From: Nocardia brasiliensis | GTDB lineage: Bacteria; Actinomycetota; Actinomycetes; Mycobacteriales; Mycobacteriaceae | Direction: 5' to 3' | NCBI RefSeq assembly: GCF_011801125.1 | Contig: NZ_CP046171.1 | Location: 3,038,001 to 3,102,000 of the forward strand | Length of the DNA stretch: 64,000 bases | Part shown: in pieces, positions 58,584 to 64,000 of the stretch | How positions within the stretch are numbered: position 1 is the first letter of the stretch | How the letters are laid out: each line of letters begins with the position of its first letter | Translations under genes and position numbers: made by a program | Notes under the pieces: model-generated | Told to the model about the DNA's origin: nothing | What the model saw: only the letters and a program-made list of their open reading frames with translations | Database searches by the model: none

Positions 58584-59996
58584 ATGAACCCCCGACCACA
58601 GCTCCTTCCTGAATCCCGAACCGCCACCCGGGCGTGGCTCGGTCTCACCGTCCTGGCCACCGCGCAGTTCCTGGTCGTGCTGACCACCTCGATCGTCAAT
58701 GTCGCGCTGCCCGACATCGGGCGCGGTCTCGGCCTGTCGCCCATCGGGCTGTCCTGGGTCGTCAACGGCTACGTACTCGCCTTCGGGGCTCTGCTGCTCC
58801 TGGGTGGCAGGCTCGGCGACGTGGTCGGACGGCGGCGGGTATTCCTCTACGGCACAGCGATTTTCACGGCGACCTCGATCGCGGCGGGACTCGCCCCCAC
58901 TGCCGTGGTCCTGATCGCCGCCCGAGTCGGACAAGGGGTGGGCGCGGCACTGCTCGCCCCGACCGCGCTCGCGCTGGTGCTGGCCTTGTTTCCCGCAGGC
59001 GCGGGCCGCGCGCGGGCAATCGGGGTGTGGGGCGCGGTATCGGGCATCGGCGGCGTCGCCGGAGTGCTGTCGGGTGGCCTCTTGACCGGCGTATTCGGCT
59101 GGCGCGCAGTATTTTTCATCGGTGCACCGGTCGCGCTCGCGGTGCTGGTCGCCACGATATCGCTGGTACCCGCCGACCCCGCGGCGGGCGGCCGGATCGA
59201 CCTGTGGGGCGCGGCCACCGTGACCGGTGGGCTCGCCGCACTCACCTACGCGTTGTCGATCGGCGGACAATACGGGTGGACCACGCCTCGCGTCATCGTC
59301 CCACTGATCGCGGCGGTAATACTGCTCATTCTCTTCGCCGGAGCACAGCGGCGGCTGTCGCAGCCGCTCGTCGCGCCCGCGATCCTGCGCGTCGGCGGGG
59401 TAGCGGCCGCGAACATCGTCATGACACTGCTCGGCGCGGTATGGCTGGGACTGTTCTTCTTCCTGCCGCTCTACCAGCAGAAGGTGCTCGGCTACACGCC
59501 GATTCGAGCCGGTCTCACCCAACTGCCACTGGCGATCATGATCACCACGGCTTCCACGATCACACCGAGACTTGCCCGACGCCTCAACGCCCGCGCCCTG
59601 CTGGCCGGCGCACTGGCGCTGCTCGCGGCCGGGCTGGCCTGGCTCGCGCGCACCCCGCTCGACGGGCGCTTCCTCGCCGACATCGCCGCCCCCTCGCTAC
59701 TCATCGGCGCCGGACAGGGCATCGCATTCGTCCTGCTCACCGCGCGAGCCACCGCCGACGTCCCCGCCGAACACACCGGACTGGCCGGCGGACTGATCAA
59801 CACCACCCGCCAGATCGGCGGCGCACTCGGACTCGCCGGGCTGCTCGCCATCACCACCGCGACCGGCGACTCCGGCAACCAACCCGCACCGGCCCATCTC
59901 GCCCACGCCTACGGCGCCGCGTTCACCGCCACCGCCGCCATCGCCGCACTCGCGGCCCTGCTCACCGTCGTCCTTCGTGACCGACCTGCACGGTGA
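58584..59996 (+). CDS. MFS transporter, DHA2 (14-helix drug:H+ antiporter) type
   Basis: A 470-residue membrane protein. Motif A-like LLLLGGRLGDVVGRRRVFL near residue 70, the antiporter motif C-type VWGAVSGIGGVAGVLSGG near 150 and WRAVFFIGAPVALAV follow the EmrB/QacA pattern. The count of hydrophobic segments is about 13-14. It exports hydrophobic compounds by proton exchange. It is the only evident drug-type pump in the window. Its place in the degradative operon suggests efflux of the toxic aromatic substrate, although service to the polyketide cluster 8 kb away cannot be excluded. The stop codon lies inside a long hairpin. Confidence 0.93.
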   Translation: MNPRPQLLPESRTATRAWLGLTVLATAQFLVVLTTSIVNVALPDIGRGLGLSPIGLSWVVNGYVLAFGALLLLGGRLGDVVGRRRVFLYGTAIFTATSIAAGLAPTAVVLIAARVGQGVGAALLAPTALALVLALFPAGAGRARAIGVWGAVSGIGGVAGVLSGGLLTGVFGWRAVFFIGAPVALAVLVATISLVPADPAAGGRIDLWGAATVTGGLAALTYALSIGGQYGWTTPRVIVPLIAAVILLILFAGAQRRLSQPLVAPAILRVGGVAAANIVMTLLGAVWLGLFFFLPLYQQKVLGYTPIRAGLTQLPLAIMITTASTITPRLARRLNARALLAGALALLAAGLAWLARTPLDGRFLADIAAPSLLIGAGQGIAFVLLTARATADVPAEHTGLAGGLINTTRQIGGALGLAGLLAITTATGDSGNQPAPAHLAHAYGAAFTATAAIAALAALLTVVLRDRPAR

Positions 59997-60037
59997 ACCG
60001 CTCCGCCACAAGGCGGAGCGGTTCACCGTGCAGGTCG
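59982..60037. terminator. perfect 26-bp hairpin spanning the MFS stop codon
   Basis: Bases 59982-60007 and 60012-60037 are perfect inverse complements separated by ACAA. The MFS stop TGA (59994-59996) lies in the left arm. Such a long, exact stem is far beyond chance and should act as a strong terminator; it may also resist RNA decay or work in both directions. It could alternatively be the trace of a mobile-element end, though no second copy is in the window. Confidence 0.8.
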
Positions 60038-60169
60038 ATGGCGGACGGGACGGTCGCGGAAGTCCCGCCACCGCTCGGTGCAAGACGGTGTGGCAGAACG
60101 ACTTCGGCGGATTCGAAAGCAGCGGGGGCGGGGTTACTGCCGAGCATGTCCACGAGCTGGACGTGCTGT
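60038..60169. other. non-coding gap between convergent genes
   Basis: These 132 bp separate the hairpin from the stop of the minus-strand dehydrogenase. I find no gene, repeat or clear signal here; short open frames lack ribosome sites. Confidence 0.5.
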
Positions 60170-61045
60170 TCAGTTGGGTCGGCCGGTGGACCGTTGCCGG
60201 GTGACCTCGGCGACGCTGGCCCAGTCGAGGTCCGCGCCGATCTGCTCGACCGCGGTGGCGAACACGTCGTGCAGGGCCGGTCCGGTCGGTAGGTCGACGC
60301 CGAGTTCGGCGGCGGTGTCCAGCGCGAGGTTCAGGTCCTTCAAGCCCAGGGTCGTGGTGAACCCCGCCGGCGTGTAGGTGCCCGTCGCGATGGCGTTGCC
60401 GTAGCCGCCGTACACCACGCCGGGGAAGATCGAGTCGTTGATCATTTCGATGAATCGTTCCGTGTTCAGCTCGGCGTGCTGCAGCAGGGTGATCGATTCG
60501 GACAGTGCCTGCAACGCGTGCAGGATCAGATAGTTGACCGCGATTTTCACCGTCGGCGCGGCGTCGACGGCGTCACCGAAGTCCCACACCCGGCGGCCGA
60601 GCACGGCGAGCATCGGTGCCGCCGCGGCGCGCACGTCCGCGTCGCCCGAGATCAGCACGGCGAGCTTCCCGGCCACCACCGCCTCGGGCCTGCCGATCAC
60701 CGGGGCGCTGAGGTAACCCCCGCCTGCCGCGGCGAACTCGCGAGCCGCCGCCGGGCTGATGGTCGCGTGGTTGATGTGCGCGAAGCCCTCGGGCGCGCAG
60801 TGGATCCGGTCCGCGGTGAAGACCTCCCGCACGGCCGCCTCGTTGCTCAGCATCGAGAAGACCATTCCGGTGGCGATCGCGTCCTCGGGGCGGTCGGCGA
60901 GCGTCGCGCCGCGCGCCAGCAGGTCGGCCGCCTTGGCTGCGGTCCGGCTCCACACGGTGACGTCGTAACCGGCATCGAGCAGCCGGCCCGCGATGGCACC
61001 GCCCATCTTCCCGAGTCCGATGAAGCCCACCTGGCGATTTGTCAT
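60170..61045 (-). CDS. 3-hydroxyisobutyrate dehydrogenase-family oxidoreductase
   Basis: A 291-residue beta-hydroxyacid dehydrogenase. NAD(P) motif GFIGLGKMGGAIAGRLLDAGY at the N-terminus with WSRTAAK suggesting NADPH preference; substrate motif SAPVIGRPEAVVAGKL near residue 115; catalytic Lys in APTVKIAVNYL near 168. That lysine argues for a dehydrogenase rather than an imine reductase, in which it is usually replaced. GGAG lies before ATG 61045. It is preceded by the FMN reductase gene on the same strand (32-bp gap), and the two are probably one operon. The hydroxyacid or keto substrate is unknown. Confidence 0.9.
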   Translation of the reverse strand: MTNRQVGFIGLGKMGGAIAGRLLDAGYDVTVWSRTAAKAADLLARGATLADRPEDAIATGMVFSMLSNEAAVREVFTADRIHCAPEGFAHINHATISPAAAREFAAAGGGYLSAPVIGRPEAVVAGKLAVLISGDADVRAAAAPMLAVLGRRVWDFGDAVDAAPTVKIAVNYLILHALQALSESITLLQHAELNTERFIEMINDSIFPGVVYGGYGNAIATGTYTPAGFTTTLGLKDLNLALDTAAELGVDLPTGPALHDVFATAVEQIGADLDWASVAEVTRQRSTGRPN

Positions 61046-61077
61046 GATTGTTTCTCCGTTCTCCGCAGGGCCTGCGG

Positions 61078-61647
61078 TCATGAGTTGCTGTCGAGTGCGC
61101 GCGACATTTCCGCACCGAGCCTGCGCAGCGGTTCCCGGTTCGGGCGGAGCGTGGCGTCGAGGTCGCGCAGCTGCCAGTTCTCGTCCACGTCCTGCTCGGT
61201 GATGACGGCTTCGACGCGTGTGTCGAGCAGTCGCATGTGCAGGCCGCGCAGGACGCCGATGAGCTGTTCGGCGCCCCTGGCGCCGCCGTGGGTGCCGTAG
61301 GTCAGAACGCTCGCGGGTCGATCACGCCATTCCCAGTAGAGGTAGTCCAGCGCGTTCTTCAAAACCCCCGGGTAGCCCCAGTTGTATTGCGGGAACACGA
61401 ATAGGAAGCCGTGGTAGCCCTGCACGAGCAGGCTCCACGCCCGGGTGTGTTCGTGCTCGTATTGCCGTAGCGCTGCTCGGCGCGGTTCGTCCAGGAACGG
61501 CAGCCCGACCTCGGCGAGATCGAGCAGGTCATAGTCGAGAGCGCTCTCCTCCCGTAGCGTGTCGCGTGCCCAGGCGGCTATACCGGCGCAGATACGCGTG
61601 GGGCGGGTGCTGCCGATCAGAACCGCGACGCGCTTCTTGTCCGTCAT
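61078..61647 (-). CDS. NADPH-dependent FMN reductase
   Basis: A 189-residue flavodoxin-like protein. VAVLIGSTRPTRICAGIAAW binds the FMN phosphate, and FVFPQYNWGYPGVLKNALDYLYWEW is the family's central motif; LTYGTHGGARGAEQL completes the isoalloxazine pocket. It reduces FMN, quinones or azo dyes, and may supply reduced flavin. It is the first gene of the minus-strand pair with the HIBADH-type enzyme and diverges from the MarR gene, which probably controls it. Quinone detoxification would fit both the MarR-type regulation and the neighbouring aromatic chemistry. Confidence 0.92.
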   Translation of the reverse strand: MTDKKRVAVLIGSTRPTRICAGIAAWARDTLREESALDYDLLDLAEVGLPFLDEPRRAALRQYEHEHTRAWSLLVQGYHGFLFVFPQYNWGYPGVLKNALDYLYWEWRDRPASVLTYGTHGGARGAEQLIGVLRGLHMRLLDTRVEAVITEQDVDENWQLRDLDATLRPNREPLRRLGAEMSRALDSNS

Positions 61648-61804
61648 AGGACCACTTCTTCCCCTAACTCGGTCGTGTCGAGCCCGGCGGCACCGCGTGC
61701 CGCCGAACCTGTGCACACCACGCAATTGTTCGTCCCACATACTGTTTGTGACACGAACTAAAATAGTTGGTATCACTAACCGAATCAAGCTAGCCTGGTC
61801 CACT
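61648..61804. promoter_or_regulatory. MarR operator in the divergent promoter
   Basis: GTGACACGAACTA (61748-61760) and TAGTTGGTATCAC (61764-61776) form an inverted repeat with 11 of 13 positions matching around AAA. It lies about 30 bp before the MarR start and within an AT-rich promoter-like stretch. This layout suits auto-repression and control of the FMN reductase operon. Confidence 0.65.
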
Positions 61805-62254
61805 GTGACCACTGACGCACCCGACCCGCCGGACCTGGTCGACGGGCTGATTCAGCTGTCGTTCATCCTGCAGGCGATCCTCGGCCGCCTCGCCGGGCGG
61901 CAAGGGCTATCGGTCACCCAGTTGCGAATGCTCGCGGTGCTCGACGATCGCGAGATCGGCATGCGGCAACTGGCGGACATCCTGGAACTGGAGAAGTCCA
62001 GCGTCACCGGCTTGGTCGATCGAGCCGAGCGGCGCGGCCTGGTGCGGCGGATCGCCGTTCCTGGAAACCGGCGCGCCGTCCATGTCACCGTCACCGCCGA
62101 CGGCCGCGCCGTCGTGCGTCTGGTACGGGAGGCGGTGCGAGCCGAGATCGGCGATCTGGCAAGCACTTTGAGCGAGCGGCAGCAGGGCGCCTTCGGTCGA
62201 TCGATCGAAACACTGATCCTGCATTACGTCACCCGGCACGCAATTCCGGTGTGA
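61805..62254 (+). CDS. MarR-family transcriptional regulator
   Basis: A 149-residue winged-helix protein. LSVTQLRMLAVLDDREIGMRQLADILELEKSSVTGLVDRAERRGLV is the MarR DNA-binding region, with the wing VPGNRRAVHVTVTADGR after it; helices at both ends form the dimer. Members usually respond to phenolic or oxidative signals. The start is GTG 61805; no Shine-Dalgarno sequence is seen, so the mRNA may be leaderless. The divergent FMN reductase and dehydrogenase genes are the probable targets through the inverted repeat at 61748-61776. Confidence 0.92.
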   Translation: MTTDAPDPPDLVDGLIQLSFILQAILGRLAGRQGLSVTQLRMLAVLDDREIGMRQLADILELEKSSVTGLVDRAERRGLVRRIAVPGNRRAVHVTVTADGRAVVRLVREAVRAEIGDLASTLSERQQGAFGRSIETLILHYVTRHAIPV

Positions 62255-62275
62255 GCGTCCTCGCTGCCCGTCGGC

Positions 62276-62310
62276 CAAGCCCTTGACGTCATCCCTGGCC
62301 CAGGGGCTTG
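62276..62310. terminator. hairpin between convergent MarR and hydrolase genes
   Basis: CAAGCCC (62276-62282) can pair with GGGCTTG (62304-62310); the loop contains a shorter CCCTGG/CCAGGG alternative. It sits 22 bp after the MarR stop. The rest of the 156-bp gap up to the hydrolase stop at 62411 contains nothing I can name. Confidence 0.4.
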
Positions 62311-62410
62311 CCCTGGTCGGGCATCGGTCAGCGGCGTGGCGCGACGAACGCGTGGTCTGTGCCGAGCTCTAGGTGGTGGATCTCCGCTGCGTGGCCGATG
62401 TTGTCGCGTA

Positions 62411-63292
62411 TCACCGCAGCGTGTCGGTGAATTCGCGGAACCGGCGGGCGACGACGGCCGGACGTTGGGCCGGAACCCAGTGGTTCCCCTCGATCTCGTG
62501 GGTCCGCAGGTTCGTCGCGAACGGCTGCGGCGCCTCGGTCTGGCAGGCCACCGAGACGTGGATGTCGTCGCGCGGCGCGAGCACCTGGACGGGCACCGTG
62601 ACCGGGCGTGGCCGCGGAAACAGCACGGGCCGAATCATATTGGCCCGATAGAGCGCGATGCCGTCGAGGGTGTCGGGCAGTGTGATGGTGTGCGGCGCGG
62701 TGCCTTCGGGCTCGCCGCGCACGCTCGACGCCGCCACGATGCGGGACACCAGGCCACGCCGCACCGCGACCTCGGGCAGCGCGGGTAGTTGGAACGGCAC
62801 GGAATAGAAGGAGTGCCGCAGCTGGGTCAGCACCTCGCGCGGGTGGCGGCGGATGCCGCGCACCCACACGCCGGTCATGTCGAGTGAGGGCCCCGAGATG
62901 CTGGTGAACGACCTTGTCCGGGCGGCGAATTCGGGGTCGGCGACCGCGTCCCAGGCGGCGATGGAACCCCAGTCGTGCGTGAGCAGGTGTGCGCCGTCCG
63001 GCGCGACCGCGTCGAGCACGGTGGTGAGGTCGGCGACCAGCTGCGGAATGCGATAGGCGGCAGTCGAATTCGGCCGCCCGGAGTTACCGGCGCCGCGCAC
63101 GTCGTAGGCGACGACCCGGAAGCGATCGGTGAGCAGTGCGACGACACCGTCCCATACCCGGTGGTCGTCGGGCCAGCCGTGCACGAGCAGCGCGGTCGGC
63201 GCATCGGCGGGGCCGGACTCGTATACGGCCAGTGTCACCCCATCGGTAGCGGTGAGGATCCGGGACGGTTCGGTGTCGGTGAACGTGGTCAT
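62411..63292 (-). CDS. alpha/beta hydrolase, epoxide-hydrolase-like
   Basis: A 293-residue hydrolase. HGWPDDHRVWDGV holds the oxyanion HGxP motif, and Asp in LLTHDWGSIAAWDAV near residue 105 is the nucleophile, as in epoxide hydrolases and haloalkane dehalogenases. His in IEGNHWVPAQRP near 275 completes the triad. It may act on an epoxide or a halide; the lid region does not allow a choice. ATG 63292 is preferred over upstream starts because those would run into the TetR operator. It is divergent from the TetR gene, which probably represses it. Confidence 0.87.
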   Translation of the reverse strand: MTTFTDTEPSRILTATDGVTLAVYESGPADAPTALLVHGWPDDHRVWDGVVALLTDRFRVVAYDVRGAGNSGRPNSTAAYRIPQLVADLTTVLDAVAPDGAHLLTHDWGSIAAWDAVADPEFAARTRSFTSISGPSLDMTGVWVRGIRRHPREVLTQLRHSFYSVPFQLPALPEVAVRRGLVSRIVAASSVRGEPEGTAPHTITLPDTLDGIALYRANMIRPVLFPRPRPVTVPVQVLAPRDDIHVSVACQTEAPQPFATNLRTHEIEGNHWVPAQRPAVVARRFREFTDTLR

Positions 63293-63404
63293 GGCGCACT
63301 GCCTCCAGCTTCGTTGCCCAGAAAGCTTCGATACATGCGAGACAAATATTGTCTCTATGTCTCCCGACGATATAGTGGGGTCGACGAACAGACAAGGGAG
63401 GCTC
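63293..63404. promoter_or_regulatory. TetR operator in the divergent promoter
   Basis: GAGACAA-ATA-TTGTCTC at 63339-63355 is a perfect 7-bp inverted repeat around 3 bp. An extra half site ATGTCTC follows at 63357-63363. The gap is AT-rich and lies between the hydrolase and TetR starts, as expected for an autoregulated TetR pair. Confidence 0.7.
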
Positions 63405-64000
63405 GTGTCGCGAGTGACGGAGAACACGCTGCTCAGCAAGCTGACCGCGCCCGACGCGGCGGTGCTGCGCCTGCTGGAGGACGCGGATCAGATCACCGAG
63501 CGGATACTCGCCGCCGCGGTCGAGCAGATGCGGGTCGCCGGCTGGCGGCGCTCGACGGTCGAGGATGTGGCCAAGCGCGCGGGGTTGGGGCGCGCGACGG
63601 TCTACCGCCGGTTCCCGTCGAAGGCCGCGCTCACCGAGGCGGTGCTGCACAGCGAGTTCCGTGACTATCTCGCCGGTAGCACCGCGGCCGTCGCCGGTTG
63701 CACCGATGTCGCCGATCGAATGGCCGAAAGCACCGCTTACACAGTCGAATACCTGCGTAACCATCCGCTGGTGCGGCGGTTGCTCGAGACCGAGCCGGAC
63801 GCCATCTTGCCCGCACTCACCACCGACGCGGGGTTCTTGATCGAGGCGTTCCAGGAATTCTGCCTGGCCGTGTGGAAGCGCGAACTCTACCGGGACGCCC
63901 CGATCTCGGCGGCGACCGAGCAGCATCTGCGTACCGTCGCCGAACTGCACATCCGGATCACGCTGTCGCTGCTGCTGACCCCGCGCACCGCCATCGAACT
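63405..64000 (+). CDS. TetR-family regulator, 3' end beyond window
   Basis: The frame runs from GTG 63405 (AAGGGAGGCTC upstream) to the window end without a stop; about 198 residues are visible. The DNA-binding helix-turn-helix is STVEDVAKRAGLGRATVYRRFPSKAAL near residues 48-75. The variable ligand domain follows (DYLAGSTAAVAGC, VEYLRNHPLVRRLLETEP). An unusually long N-terminal extension of about 25 residues precedes the first helix. It probably represses the divergent epoxide-hydrolase-like gene and itself through the operator at 63339-63355. Confidence 0.9.
   Translation, partial: MSRVTENTLLSKLTAPDAAVLRLLEDADQITERILAAAVEQMRVAGWRRSTVEDVAKRAGLGRATVYRRFPSKAALTEAVLHSEFRDYLAGSTAAVAGCTDVADRMAESTAYTVEYLRNHPLVRRLLETEPDAILPALTTDAGFLIEAFQEFCLAVWKRELYRDAPISAATEQHLRTVAELHIRITLSLLLTPRTAIE

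Noticed and set aside
60170..61045. Imine reductase
   Set aside because: The fold is shared, but the lysine of hydroxyacid dehydrogenases is present (VKIAVNYL), so the HIBADH call is better.
1..64000. tRNA/rRNA genes, CRISPR arrays, insertion sequences or phage genes
   Set aside because: I saw no tRNA-like cloverleaf, rRNA segment, regularly spaced repeat, transposase or integrase. Faint examples could be missed by eye.

Overview
The window is high-GC actinobacterial DNA with densely packed genes, GTG/ATG starts, many ATGA or GTGA start/stop overlaps, and SARP, STAND, F420-type and mycolata-style genes. A Nocardia-like actinomycete fits, but genus is inferred from style, not proven. I see no rRNA, tRNA, insertion sequence or CRISPR array.

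Positions 1-1723 are left flank: the 3' part of a GT4 glycosyltransferase and a TPR-like protein. Positions about 1967-51061 look like one large, heavily decorated aromatic polyketide cluster, opened by a SARP regulator. The core is a 17-gene plus-strand operon (24303-39230): TcmI-like cyclase, cupin, KS-alpha, KS-beta, ACP, TcmN-like aromatase/cyclase, DUF1772 oxygenase, ketoreductase, two ABM monooxygenases, a rifampin-phosphotransferase-like enzyme, a decarboxylase-type amidohydrolase, an FAD monooxygenase, a membrane protein, two glycosyltransferases and a DesI-like sugar aminotransferase. The cyclase/KR/ABM set resembles that of pentangular polyphenols (pradimicin type); this is inference. 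Minus-strand operons add three P450/methyltransferase/glycosyltransferase groups (24141-19152) and a second DUF1772/methyltransferase/phosphatase-like group (41528-39263).

The unusual part lies at 3748-15143: an A-KR-T tridomain enzyme, an A-T didomain enzyme, a free-standing condensation domain and an arylamine N-acetyltransferase-type acyltransferase. These look like a small carrier-bound acyl (possibly alpha-hydroxyacyl) pathway that could add an acyl group to the aromatic glycoside or its aminosugar. Sugar genes at 38028-50045 (2,3-dehydratase, 3-ketoreductase, two 4-ketoreductases, E1-type 3-dehydrase, 4-aminotransferase, 3,5-epimerase) predict 2,6-dideoxy, 2,3,6-trideoxy and 4-amino sugars, matched by four glycosyltransferases. 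Glucose-1-phosphate nucleotidyltransferase, 4,6-dehydratase and the E1 reductase are not in the window. A DesK/DesR-like two-component system, a 34-residue membrane peptide and a STAND NTPase split by an apparent frameshift also lie inside the cluster. No clear drug pump is present within it.

Positions 51073-52365 hold an alpha/beta hydrolase and a SnoaL-like protein. Positions 52469-59996 form a GntR-regulated catabolic operon (amidohydrolase, FAH hydrolase, extradiol-type dioxygenase, SRPBCC protein, carotenoid/stilbene cleavage oxygenase, MFS transporter), ending in a perfect 26-bp hairpin. Positions 60170-64000 hold a HIBADH-family dehydrogenase and an FMN reductase divergent from a MarR regulator, then an epoxide-hydrolase-like gene divergent from a TetR regulator cut by the window end.
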